Assembly: GCA_017620875.1 (NCBI GenBank)
Contig: JAGAUH010000118.1
Coordinates: 1-7,983, forward strand
Origin: Clostridia bacterium
GTDB lineage: Bacteria; Bacillota; Clostridia; Christensenellales; Borkfalkiaceae
Direction of reading: 5' to 3'
Length of the DNA: 7,983 nucleotides
Both the position numbers and the translations under genes were made by a program. Below, piece by piece: positions 1-6,450 of this stretch. A model generated the notes under the pieces. The model was not told the DNA's origin and searched no databases. It worked only from the letters and a program-made list of their open reading frames with translations. The first letter of the stretch is position 1, and each line of letters opens with the position of its first letter.

Positions 1-438
1 TTTAAGTATTCTTTCTTCTTTTTGCTTTTTGTGCGACCAAATATTAGTATATTCTAACACCAAATAAATTAGCCCCATAGCAAGCAAGAATATAACGCCG
101 TATGCAATATATCCCGTACCAAAAGCAAGTCCACCTGCCATTGCCACAAACACTACTACTATTTCTTCTGCGCTACCCTGAGCCGAACGAAACCTTACTA
201 AACTAAACGCGCCTGCAATTGTAATACCCGTGCCAATTTCTCTGTTAACAAAAGCAACCACCAAAGTTACTATTGCGGGGAGCATTGCCACCGTTACGAA
301 AAAACGCTTGCTAGAACGCATTTTAAACGAACATAAATAAGAAAATATTACACCCACAATTAGTGCTACACCCAAGCAAATAAAAAATGCTTGTACACTT
401 AAAGAACTGTTTTTAGAAATGGTTTCAAAAATTTTCAT
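1..438 (-). CDS. DUF4956 family membrane protein, N-terminal part (runs off left edge)
   Basis: The first 146 codons are present; the C-terminus lies outside the window. The start is ATG at 438 with AAGGAG upstream. Four hydrophobic segments lie at about residues 17-36, 46-64, 93-110 and 113-129. Between segments 2 and 3 is the family hallmark GAFSLVRFRSAQGSAEEI (residues 76-93), which is how I recognise DUF4956. A charged stretch (HKKQKEER, 136-143) begins the cytoplasmic C-terminal part. The start codon overlaps the stop of the upstream VTC-domain gene (ATGA, 435-438), so the two are probably translationally coupled. DUF4956 proteins are often found next to VTC polyphosphate polymerases in bacteria; a role as membrane partner in making or exporting a phosphate polymer is plausible but inferred. 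The molecular function is not established. Confidence 0.9.
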   Translation of the reverse strand, partial: MKIFETISKNSSLSVQAFFICLGVALIVGVIFSYLCSFKMRSSKRFFVTVAMLPAIVTLVVAFVNREIGTGITIAGAFSLVRFRSAQGSAEEIVVVFVAMAGGLAFGTGYIAYGVIFLLAMGLIYLVLEYTNIWSHKKQKEERILK

Positions 439-1139
439 ACTACCTTCTCCTTAAAAAGTAAATTTTGCTTTAGTATATTTTTATACGCCTCTCCGTATTT
501 ACTAAACCTTGTTTTATATATTTTTAATTCCGATAAAATTTTACTAAGCCAAATTGGCATACCGCCTTTTATTTTTATTTCCATTAAAATTTTACCGTCC
601 GTTATAAGTGGCGTTCCGTTTAAGTCAGAACTTAAATTTAACCTTTCGGTACGATATCTAACGTTTTTATCAAAGGTAACCCTAAGTTCGTCGTCGCCAA
701 AAAAAGCCGTTCTATCGTATAAAATAAGCACGCTACGGCGTAAGTTACCATATAAATCTCTAAAGTATTCTATCTCTCTTAAAATTTGGCTATCGTACGG
801 CTTTATTTTATTAAAAAGTAGGTTGTCCGCTTCTGTTTCCGTTAGTCTAATTCTGCGTTTAAACACCGAAGAATACGCCTTTTTTTTGAGCTCTAAAAAC
901 ACCTTTTCACCAGGCTTTAACAGTCCGTAACTGCGTAACCTAATTTTTTCTTTATAGGTAGGACGCTCTATACTACGGCGGATTAACCTATAATTGTCCG
1001 TATCGTAATATAAACTTTGTATTGTGGTTTCGCCATACTCGTCGGGGCTTAACCTATCCCCAATTAAAGCAATTACTTGTTCCATTTGCTTTGGCGTAAC
1101 CATATATTTTAACTCAAATCTGTTAAAAACGTATTTCAT
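435..1139 (-). CDS. VTC-domain polyphosphate polymerase-like protein
   Basis: This 234-residue protein is essentially one VTC domain, a member of the triphosphate tunnel fold family whose yeast VTC4 member makes inorganic polyphosphate from nucleotide triphosphate. Visible tunnel-type motifs in order are RFELKYMV (7-14), SLYYDT (42-47), KIRLRSYG (65-72), FLELKKK (81-87), KRRIR (94-98), ILYDRTAF (139-146), LRVTFD (152-157), MEIKIKGG (186-193) and FSKYGE (212-217). The alternating basic residues and the MEIK glutamate are those expected to line the tunnel. No membrane segment is seen, so the soluble catalytic domain probably works with the DUF4956 protein encoded directly downstream. I chose ATG at 1139, preceded by GGGGA; the in-frame TTG at 1151 lies upstream of that ribosome site. 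No good promoter stands out between 1140 and 1211, only AT-rich sequence with a TATTATAA. Polymerase activity is inferred from the family. Confidence 0.88.
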   Translation of the reverse strand: MKYVFNRFELKYMVTPKQMEQVIALIGDRLSPDEYGETTIQSLYYDTDNYRLIRRSIERPTYKEKIRLRSYGLLKPGEKVFLELKKKAYSSVFKRRIRLTETEADNLLFNKIKPYDSQILREIEYFRDLYGNLRRSVLILYDRTAFFGDDELRVTFDKNVRYRTERLNLSSDLNGTPLITDGKILMEIKIKGGMPIWLSKILSELKIYKTRFSKYGEAYKNILKQNLLFKEKVV

Positions 1140-1211
1140 ACCAGTCCCCAAATTATTCTTTATAATAGTTAGACAATTTATATTTTAATTTGGTTGGTAA
1201 AACTTTTTAAC

Positions 1212-1246
1212 AAAAAAAGCAAGCCTAACTTTTTAGACTTGCTTTT
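1212..1246 (-). terminator. Rho-independent terminator of the PHP/MBL/glycyl-radical operon
   Basis: Inverted repeat AAAAGCAAG (1215-1223) / CTTGCTTTT (1238-1246), extended inward by CTAA/TTAG. Read on the minus strand the hairpin runs into seven T (1218 down to 1212), about 15 nt after the stop of the glycyl radical enzyme. In minus-strand RNA the stem is continuous, with a U-G pair at the inner junction. Confidence 0.85.
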
Positions 1247-1260
1247 GCTAAGTTTTTATT

Positions 1261-3300
1261 TTAATATTCGGTTCTGTTTATTATATTTTGTTTTACGTTT
1301 ATAGACAAATCGTAAAATCTAGAAGAAAAACCACCCACCCTAACTACTATGGATTTTGCCAAATTATCGTCTTGTAAGGCTTTTATTAATTGACTTTTAT
1401 CTACAACGGATACTTGTAGTTGGTTGCCACCGTGTTTAAAATAGGTTAAAACCAAATTTTTAAAAGCATTTTCTCCAAGAGAGCCACTGAGCGACTTAAC
1501 GGAAAACCTTATATTTGTTACCCAAGTTGCCAACGCCTTGCTAGGATTTATTTTGCCTACCGAATTTAATAGTGCGGTTGGGCTAGTTTTATCTTTACCC
1601 GTCATAGCACCGCCACTATCGGAAATATCTGTAAAAGCCTTTCTTCCGTCGGGTGTGGCACTTGTCATAGCACCTATTTCGCTAACGCAATTAAACATTA
1701 TGCACGCAGGGAAAAACATACCGTTTTGTCCCCTTAAAAGTGGGCGAGATTCTATTTTTTCGCAAGCGAAATCAAAAATTTCTTTTGCTATAAAATCTAC
1801 CGCGTTATTATCGTTGCCATAAAATTTAAGGTTGTTTAAATCTTTTAAATACCCTTGTGCGTTTTCGAAATTATCTTTAATAAAATTGCAAACTTGTTGC
1901 AAAGTGTATTTTTTTTGCGTGTACACCAAAGTTTTTATTGCGTATAACGAATCGGCAGTATTTGCAAGCGAACAAATATTAAAAGTACTAAAGTTATACA
2001 CAGCGCCACCGTTATTAAAATCTAATCCACTTTCTATACAGCCCCTACAAAGCAAACTCCTTATTAACTGAAATTCCGTTTGGCTACGCTTTATGCTATT
2101 TTCGTTTAGTTGGTCTTGCACCAAATAAATATATTCGGCAAGTTTTTGCTTGTATGCTAAAAGCAAACTATCAAAACTTGTAAAGTCGTTTTTTTCTAAA
2201 AGCAAATCTGCTAGCACTTGCACGGTGTTTACTCCGCCATCGGTAGAGCCGTCGTTAGTCATACCGTCTATAAGCGTTTCGGTACAACCGCCAAAAGCAA
2301 CTTTTTTAGCGTCTTTTAATTTTACTCCCCTTTTAACTAGCCCCTTAACAAAGGCTTTATGGTTATATAGTGCAGGATTTCCACCCGTTTTTATATTTGT
2401 AACGGCAAGTTGCCAAACGTCTTGCGGGGTATCTTTATCTACCGCTAAACATAAATTTGGTTTGCTAATTCCCCTACTAGCAATTAAACAAGCCTTAGTA
2501 AACTCGTTGTTTTCTTGCAGATAAACGTTCCAAGAGCCAACGCAAATCATATCCGTAAAAAACTCTTTAAACACGTCAATTATATTTTCTTGCATAGCAA
2601 AATCTTTTAAATACGCGTCTATCCTACCTGGGTTGTCCCCACCGTCTAGCGTATAAATAAAGTTTAGCCTAACCATTGCGCCAAAAGCGTTGTCCGCCTT
2701 TTTAGTTAAAAAGTTTTTATATTCTAAAATTAGGTTTTCTAACTTTTCACTAGTAGGATAGGTGGATAATTTTTTTATTATTTTTTTAACTACTTTTTTA
2801 ACAGCCAAAGCAAGTTGATATAGCATAAAAGAATATTCGGTATTATGTATCTGGCTATATTTTTTTGCGTAGTTTACAAAATAGTTTATGCTATGCTTAA
2901 TAAAAAACTCGTAGTCGGGTACAAAGTGAGTGTATCCCCTACCGGAAAGGGCAAACCTTTTTTCTATGGCGTCACCACCCTTATAGGTGTTTTTATCAAA
3001 CTCTAAAATATACTCTTTTTCTTGCTTAGTTAGTTTGCTATTTTCTAAGTTTTGTTTGTTAAAGGTATAAAGGTAAGCATATCTATATTGCAAAATACCA
3101 CCTTTTACTCCGAAAAAAGTCCTTTTACCCAAAGGATATAAAAAAGTATTTTCGTAGTTTGGTAAACTCAAATTGTTAAAGCACTCTAAAAAGGCGTTAT
3201 AAAACCTTTTGCAATAATCGGTTTCTTCTTTAAAAAATCCCGCCGTATAAAAATCTTTATTTCTTTTTAACTTTTTATATAATACGCTTAAATCTGACAT
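1261..3300 (-). CDS. Glycyl radical enzyme, non-canonical pyruvate formate-lyase family member
   Basis: A 679-residue enzyme of the pyruvate formate-lyase/dehydratase superfamily. Visible landmarks are TGGNPALYN (305-313), the thiyl-radical loop FGGCTETL (Cys339, Glu341), GGAVYNFS (431-438), ATPDGRKA (548-555) and the C-terminal glycyl radical motif RVGGFSSRF (654-662; radical site Gly657 by position) followed by NRTEY at the end. True pyruvate formate-lyases have adjacent cysteines; a single Cys followed by x-Glu is the pattern of the diol-dehydratase, TMA-lyase and hydroxyproline-dehydratase type enzymes, so the reaction is probably C-O, C-N or C-C cleavage of an unknown substrate. It is shorter than the roughly 760-850 residues usual in the family, with the shortening mostly N-terminal. 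ATG at 3300 has a weak AGG site; the in-frame TTG at 3357 would overlap the upstream gene. The gene is last in an operon with PHP and PhnP-like genes. The radical-SAM activase it would need is absent from the window. Confidence 0.9.
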   Translation of the reverse strand: MSDLSVLYKKLKRNKDFYTAGFFKEETDYCKRFYNAFLECFNNLSLPNYENTFLYPLGKRTFFGVKGGILQYRYAYLYTFNKQNLENSKLTKQEKEYILEFDKNTYKGGDAIEKRFALSGRGYTHFVPDYEFFIKHSINYFVNYAKKYSQIHNTEYSFMLYQLALAVKKVVKKIIKKLSTYPTSEKLENLILEYKNFLTKKADNAFGAMVRLNFIYTLDGGDNPGRIDAYLKDFAMQENIIDVFKEFFTDMICVGSWNVYLQENNEFTKACLIASRGISKPNLCLAVDKDTPQDVWQLAVTNIKTGGNPALYNHKAFVKGLVKRGVKLKDAKKVAFGGCTETLIDGMTNDGSTDGGVNTVQVLADLLLEKNDFTSFDSLLLAYKQKLAEYIYLVQDQLNENSIKRSQTEFQLIRSLLCRGCIESGLDFNNGGAVYNFSTFNICSLANTADSLYAIKTLVYTQKKYTLQQVCNFIKDNFENAQGYLKDLNNLKFYGNDNNAVDFIAKEIFDFACEKIESRPLLRGQNGMFFPACIMFNCVSEIGAMTSATPDGRKAFTDISDSGGAMTGKDKTSPTALLNSVGKINPSKALATWVTNIRFSVKSLSGSLGENAFKNLVLTYFKHGGNQLQVSVVDKSQLIKALQDDNLAKSIVVRVGGFSSRFYDLSINVKQNIINRTEY

Positions 3301-3323
3301 GATTTTACCTACAAAACACCAAA

Positions 3324-4139
3324 TTAAAATTCTATTTCTAATCCGTCGTAAGAACAAATAATATCTGTACCCTTTAACTCTTTTACAATATCGTCGTACA
3401 AGGCTTGTCCGTTATGGCTAAAATGGTTTACCACTTTTATAGTTTTATTGTCTACTATTTTACGGCTTTTTAAAATTTCTATCATTTCTAAATTGGTTTC
3501 TAAACACAAGTGATTATCTCTCCAACCCTTTTGCAATCCGCCAGTGCAGTCCATAGTAATAAAATCTACCCTACCGCCGATATAGTTAATAGTATCTTGG
3601 CAAAAAATGCCCGTATCGTGCGCGTAAAGTAATTTTTTATTATCTTTTTCTATAAGGTAAAATACCGGCGTAGTAAACTCTGCGTGGTTTGCTTTTAGCA
3701 CCTTTATTTTGTATCCGTTTATTAAATAATCGTTATATGGCTCGACTAAATGATATTTTACGCTACCTTGCATATAAGGCATATCGGCTTCTTGCTTTAT
3801 TAAATTATACCCACTTATTGCCGAATAAAAATTTATACTTTCTTTTCTGCCGTGGCAAAAATCCGGTCTAAAATACTCTATATCCTTTACTTGCAAATGG
3901 TCCTGATGGCTATGCGTAATTAAAACGTGGTTAATGTTTTCTAATTCTATATCGTACTTTACCATATGCCAATAGGTATCGGCGTTAAAATCTATTAATA
4001 AATCGTTATTAATTAACGCTTGCGAGCGAGAACGCAAATTTCTTCCACCAAGTTTTTTTGCCCTTTTACAAGTTTCGCACCCACAAGATAGCGCGGGTAT
4101 ACCTTCCGCCGCGGCAGTACCTAAAAATTTAATCTTCAT
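3324..4139 (-). CDS. PhnP-like MBL-fold metallohydrolase
   Basis: A 271-residue metallo-beta-lactamase-fold hydrolase. The metal ligands are visible: HSHQDH (76-81), His152 (NHAEF), Asp175 (AHDTG) and His242 (NHFSHNG). An N-terminal cysteine cluster (SCGCETCKRAK, Cys19, Cys21, Cys24) is typical of the PhnP branch (COG1235-like), in which E. coli PhnP is a cyclic phosphodiesterase of phosphonate metabolism. No C-P lyase genes are nearby, so the substrate here is unknown; a phosphodiester or cyclic phosphate is the family-based guess. It is a soluble cytoplasmic enzyme. ATG at 4139 has AAGGA upstream, and its first 11 bases overlap the end of the PHP gene, which points to translational coupling. 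The glycyl radical enzyme starts 23 nt after its stop, so all three genes are probably one transcript. Confidence 0.9.
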   Translation of the reverse strand: MKIKFLGTAAAEGIPALSCGCETCKRAKKLGGRNLRSRSQALINNDLLIDFNADTYWHMVKYDIELENINHVLITHSHQDHLQVKDIEYFRPDFCHGRKESINFYSAISGYNLIKQEADMPYMQGSVKYHLVEPYNDYLINGYKIKVLKANHAEFTTPVFYLIEKDNKKLLYAHDTGIFCQDTINYIGGRVDFITMDCTGGLQKGWRDNHLCLETNLEMIEILKSRKIVDNKTIKVVNHFSHNGQALYDDIVKELKGTDIICSYDGLEIEF

Positions 4140-4821
4140 AAACGTTGTCCTTTTTTATAATTTTACCTTTGCCTGCCCTTACTAAAGAAATAAAATGCTC
4201 TACGCTTTGCACCTTTTCTTCAAACTCTAAACCCGACAATGTTTTTACGTCGGTATAGTGTATGTCCGTACCTGCTAGCCCAACTTTATTATACATTGTG
4301 GCGTAGTTTTCGCCTAACGCGTTGCAAAGATCCGTTCTGCAAGCGTTGTAAACTTCTACCCCTTCTACTTGTGGATAAAGCCTAATGTGGTCTATATAAT
4401 GCGCTTCTCTAAACGGGTGAGCGTGCACGGTTAAAGCCCCCGTAGAATTTGCAAACTCTATAAATTCTCTAGTGGTCATTTGCAAAATTTGCTCTATTCC
4501 TAATAATTTTTGCTTATCCCAACCGTAAACTAAAATATCCGTACCCTTATAGCCGTATTCAAAGCCAAAAAACACATCTAACTTGCCTTTTGCTAGTTCT
4601 TTAATATGCAAATACCCATCGTAAAACCTATTAATTTTTTCTTTATAAGATAGTTCGCCATAATACATATCTAACTTGCAAGAGCCACTATTTATAAAAT
4701 GCTCCGTTATTATTATGCCGTTATATCCGTTTTGCTCGTAAATGCCAACTAGTTGCTCTGGGCTAAGCCTACTACAATTGCTTAATAAGTTGCTATGACA
4801 ATGCGTTTCTAATTTATACAT
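4129..4821 (-). CDS. PHP-domain metal-dependent phosphoesterase
   Basis: A 230-residue stand-alone PHP domain. Metal-binding motifs are all present: HCHSN (His7, His9), TEHF (Glu40, His41), GFEYG (Glu88), VHAHPFR (His133, His135) and GTDIH (Asp186, His188). PHP enzymes of this size hydrolyse phosphate mono- or diesters using two or three metal ions; known stand-alone members act on histidinol phosphate, nucleoside bisphosphates or 5-phosphoribosyl cyclic phosphate. The sequence alone does not choose among these. ATG at 4821 is preceded by GGAGAG. It is the first gene of the leftward operon, behind a promoter at 4839-4867, and overlaps the PhnP-like gene by 11 bp. Two predicted phosphoesterases in a row suggest successive steps on one phosphorylated compound, which is inference. 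Confidence 0.9.
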   Translation of the reverse strand: MYKLETHCHSNLLSNCSRLSPEQLVGIYEQNGYNGIIITEHFINSGSCKLDMYYGELSYKEKINRFYDGYLHIKELAKGKLDVFFGFEYGYKGTDILVYGWDKQKLLGIEQILQMTTREFIEFANSTGALTVHAHPFREAHYIDHIRLYPQVEGVEVYNACRTDLCNALGENYATMYNKVGLAGTDIHYTDVKTLSGLEFEEKVQSVEHFISLVRAGKGKIIKKDNVYED

Positions 4822-4838
4822 AATTCTCTCCGTTTTTT

Positions 4839-4867
4839 ATTATACTTTTTTTTAAGTTTAAAATCAA
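4839..4867 (-). promoter_or_regulatory. Promoter of the PHP/MBL/glycyl-radical operon
   Basis: On the minus strand a -35 TTGATT (4867-4862) and a perfect -10 TATAAT (4844-4839) are separated by 17 bp, with the ribosome site GGAGAG and ATG just downstream. It diverges from the plus-strand promoter at 4902-4931, the two -35 boxes being 34 bp apart. Confidence 0.7.
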
Positions 4868-4901
4868 TAACTTTTGTAAATAATAACTTTAAAAAAGGGT
4901 A

Positions 4902-4931
4902 TTGACACGGTTTTATTTTATATTGTATAAT
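4902..4931 (+). promoter_or_regulatory. Sigma-A-type promoter of the first zinc-ribbon gene pair
   Basis: Consensus -35 TTGACA (4902-4907) and -10 TATAAT (4926-4931) with an 18-bp spacer. An AAGGGGGA ribosome site follows at 4938-4945. Transcription should begin near 4938, giving a very short leader. Confidence 0.85.
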
Positions 4932-4952
4932 TTAGTTAAGGGGGATAATGAT

Positions 4953-5309
4953 ATGTATTGCTACTATTGTGGTACAAAACTAAATATAAAATATAAATTT
5001 TGCCCAACTTGTGGCAAAAAGTTATACGATTATTTTTTAGAGCCACCTTGCCAAGTAGCGCCTAAAAAAGCCCCGCTATCTAAAAATATTTTTGGCTTTA
5101 TTAGTTATTTAATTGCAACTTTTTCTTTATTTTTGTTGCCTTTTGCATACTTAAGTAACGATTATACGCTAAGTGTACTGCAATCGGTTGCGGGGATAGT
5201 GCTTGCAATTATCGGCTTTAAAAAACGCAGAGTTTGCTACCATAACGCCTTTGCTATTATTGGGCTAGTTGCAAATATAACACTGCTACACTGCTATTTA
5301 TTTTGTTAA
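4953..5309 (+). CDS. Small zinc-ribbon membrane protein (array member A)
   Basis: A 118-residue protein of unknown function. An N-terminal Cys4 zinc ribbon (Cys3, Cys6, Cys17, Cys20; CYYC...CPTC) is followed by a linker and three hydrophobic segments at about 46-67, 73-89 and 97-117. A basic loop (FKKRR, 89-93) between the last two suggests that this loop and the ribbon both face the cytoplasm. The ATG at 4953 is preferred: it sits 7 nt after AAGGGGGA. An in-frame TTG at 4902 would give 17 more residues but is the -35 box of the promoter, so translation cannot start there. The gene begins an array of related genes and is followed after 12 nt by a ribbon-less relative, so the two form an operon. 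The layout resembles zinc-ribbon/DUF4190-like proteins. Confidence 0.8.
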   Translation: MYCYYCGTKLNIKYKFCPTCGKKLYDYFLEPPCQVAPKKAPLSKNIFGFISYLIATFSLFLLPFAYLSNDYTLSVLQSVAGIVLAIIGFKKRRVCYHNAFAIIGLVANITLLHCYLFC

Positions 5310-5321
5310 AAGGAGTTTATT

Positions 5322-5741
5322 ATGGAAGAAAACTTAAACACTACTCAACCTGTTCTAGACGAACAAGAAGTTACAACTAAAAAACAACCTATAAATATAC
5401 TATCTATTATCGGTTGCGCCCTTCCGCTAGTGTCGGCTATTATTTTTGGTTTAACGTTTATCTTGTCTAACACCACAAACGCATTAAACATTGTTAACGT
5501 AATCGTTATTAGTTTAATAGGTTTAGCGCTAAATTTATCCGGTTTTATAATTTCTATTATAGGCTTAATTAAGGTAAAGAAATACTCTAAAAAAGGTATT
5601 ACTCTTATTATGTCAATTTTGGGTATAATACTTTCTATTGTGGCTTTTGCAATATTTTTAGTTATGCTATACGTTTTTATAGTATTTCAAGCCTTAGCAG
5701 ACGGACTAAGCAAATTAGTACTTATTATGCCACTATTTTAG
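5322..5741 (+). CDS. Small membrane protein without zinc ribbon (array member B)
   Basis: A 139-residue protein of unknown function. The first 22 residues are polar (acidic, then KK), with no cysteine ribbon; strongly hydrophobic segments follow at about 25-48, 56-84 and 92-124. The segment ISIIGLIKVKKYSKKG (77-92) matches in pattern the SIVGLxxKxK loop of the neighbouring zinc-ribbon genes, so it looks like the same membrane module (DUF4190-like) without the ribbon. AAAAGGAG lies 6 nt before ATG at 5322. It starts 12 nt after the stop of member A with no promoter between, so it is co-transcribed and possibly a partner of A in the membrane; that partnership is inferred. Confidence 0.75.
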   Translation: MEENLNTTQPVLDEQEVTTKKQPINILSIIGCALPLVSAIIFGLTFILSNTTNALNIVNVIVISLIGLALNLSGFIISIIGLIKVKKYSKKGITLIMSILGIILSIVAFAIFLVMLYVFIVFQALADGLSKLVLIMPLF

Positions 5742-5770
5742 TTTAAAAGACTAAAAAGTTACCTTTTAAA
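5742..5770 (+). other. Inverted repeat directly after gene B
   Basis: TTTAAAAG (5742-5749) pairs perfectly with CTTTTAAA (5763-5770) around ACTAAAAAGTTAC. No T-run follows on the plus strand, so it is not a classic terminator. Its loop shares the CTAAAAAGT core with the hairpins at 1212-1246, 5795-5825 and 7085-7115 (there on the other strand). Confidence 0.5.
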
Positions 5771-5794
5771 AAGAGCAAGTTAATTTTTAAAATT

Positions 5795-5830
5795 AAAGAT
5801 TGCCCTACTTTTTAGAGCAATCTTTTTTAT
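5795..5830 (+). terminator. Terminator of the A-B operon
   Basis: Stem AAAGATTGC (5795-5803) / GCAATCTTT (5817-5825), with inner CTA/TAG, followed by a T-rich tail (TTTTTTATTTTG). A nearly identical hairpin sits at 7085-7115, as part of a duplicated intergenic cassette. Confidence 0.85.
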
Positions 5831-5834
5831 TTTG

Positions 5835-5863
5835 TTGTAAAATTAAAAAATAAATGATATAAT
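5835..5863 (+). promoter_or_regulatory. Promoter of zinc-ribbon gene C
   Basis: -35 TTGTAA (5835-5840) and perfect -10 TATAAT (5858-5863) with a 17-bp spacer; ribosome site AGGAGG at 5881-5886 before ATG 5894. Confidence 0.75.
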
Positions 5864-5893
5864 AGTATTATCAATATATTAGGAGGAACACTT

Positions 5894-6289
5894 ATGATTT
5901 GTAACCATTGTGGACAAGAATTGCAAGACGATTCTGTTTTTTGTACTAACTGTGGCAATAAAATAACGGTACAACCTACTCAAGAAGTTTCTTGCGAGCC
6001 ACAACAAACCACTCAACCAGCACCTGCAAAGAGAAACGTTTTTGTTAAACTAGCATTTATATTTTCTATAATAGGCTTATGTCTTTGTTGGATACCTTAT
6101 TTAGGCGTAACGATAAGCGAAGCCGCTTTAGCGTTGTCTATAGTTGGTTTAGTACTAAAAAAGAAATTTACTTTAGGTACAGAAAAAGCAAAAACCGCTT
6201 TAACGTTATCTATAGTAGGTCTTGTATTAGGATTTATTTTATCCGTGGTTATCGAAGTTGTTATAGAACTTGCGGCTCAAGGATATTAA
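5894..6289 (+). CDS. Zinc-ribbon membrane protein (array member C)
   Basis: A 131-residue protein of unknown function with one N-terminal Cys4 ribbon (Cys3, Cys6, Cys17, Cys20; CNHC...CTNC), a Gln/Thr/Pro-rich linker (27-46) and three hydrophobic segments at about 50-70, 72-88 and 101-126. LSIVGLVLKKKF (81-92) is the module's conserved helix-plus-basic-loop, and a second SIVGLVL follows at 106-112. The start is certain: AGGAGG stands 7 nt before ATG. It has its own promoter and terminator, so it is a single-gene unit. Its last codons (Gln-Gly-Tyr-stop) and 3' flank recur downstream of gene D at 6964, which shows that the array grew by duplication. Zinc ribbons of this sort often occur in membrane proteins of low-GC bacteria; a sensor or assembly role would be a guess. 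Confidence 0.8.
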   Translation: MICNHCGQELQDDSVFCTNCGNKITVQPTQEVSCEPQQTTQPAPAKRNVFVKLAFIFSIIGLCLCWIPYLGVTISEAALALSIVGLVLKKKFTLGTEKAKTALTLSIVGLVLGFILSVVIEVVIELAAQGY

Positions 6290-6350
6290 GAAAATTTAAT
6301 AAGAATCTTAAAAAAGTTGCTAAAAAAAGCAACTTTTTTATTTTTACCAA
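6277..6350 (+). repeat. Repeated 3' end, copy 1 (end of gene C plus terminator)
   Basis: TCAAGGATAT followed by AAGAAAATTTAAT and the GTTGC terminator recurs at 6964-7040. In this copy the first bases are coding (Gln-Gly-Tyr-stop); in the other copy they are not. Confidence 0.75.
6309..6345 (+). terminator. Terminator of gene C
   Basis: Stem AAAAAAGTTGC (6310-6320) / GCAACTTTTTT (6329-6339) around TAAAAAAA, with further T-rich sequence after it. Copied nearly exactly at 7000-7030. Confidence 0.85.
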
Positions 6351-6390
6351 AAGACAATACTCCACGCAGAATAATATTTTTTGTTTTGTA

Positions 6391-6419
6391 TTGAAAAATT
6401 TAAAAATTAATAGTATAAT
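6391..6419 (+). promoter_or_regulatory. Promoter of zinc-ribbon gene D
   Basis: -35 TTGAAA (6391-6396) and -10 TATAAT (6414-6419) with a 17-bp spacer. AGGAGG lies at 6437-6442, 8 nt before ATG 6451. Confidence 0.8.
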
Positions 6420-6450
6420 AGTTGTATAATTATGATAGGAGGAAAAAATT

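Larger units (their letters stand above)
5771..5866 (+). repeat. Duplicated intergenic cassette, copy 1 (terminator plus promoter)
   Basis: About 95 bp here match 7061-7156 closely: GCAAGTTA, the shared ATTGCCCTACTTTTTAGAGC hairpin, and TAAATGATATAAT are common to both. The repeat holds a terminator and the following promoter, so whole transcription units appear to have been copied. Differences in the terminator stem (AAAG against GGGG-type with G-U pairs) preserve pairing. Confidence 0.75.

Noticed and set aside
1137..1151. TTG start at 1151 for the VTC gene
   Set aside because: The only ribosome-site-like sequence (GGGGA) lies between this TTG and ATG 1139, favouring the ATG.
1538..2524. 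Three open frames on the plus strand inside the glycyl radical enzyme (1538-1822, 1832-2071, 2150-2524)
   Set aside because: They lie antisense to a well-supported enzyme gene with intact family motifs, have no convincing ribosome sites and resemble no family I know.
1261..3300. Identification as pyruvate formate-lyase (pflB)
   Set aside because: The adjacent cysteine pair of the true enzyme is absent; the single Cys with x-Glu points to another reaction class.
3298..3357. TTG start at 3357 for the glycyl radical enzyme (19 extra residues)
   Set aside because: It would overlap the end of the PhnP-like gene, and the extension (basic and hydrophobic) is unlike the N-terminus of these cytoplasmic enzymes; ATG 3300 follows the upstream stop cleanly.
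3689..3871. Plus-strand open frame of 60 residues
   Set aside because: Antisense to the PhnP-like gene, over its conserved region; composition is that of a reverse complement.
6079..6429. Plus-strand open frame of 116 residues overlapping gene C
   Set aside because: It is another frame of gene C, continues through the terminator at 6309-6345 and the next promoter, and has no ribosome site.
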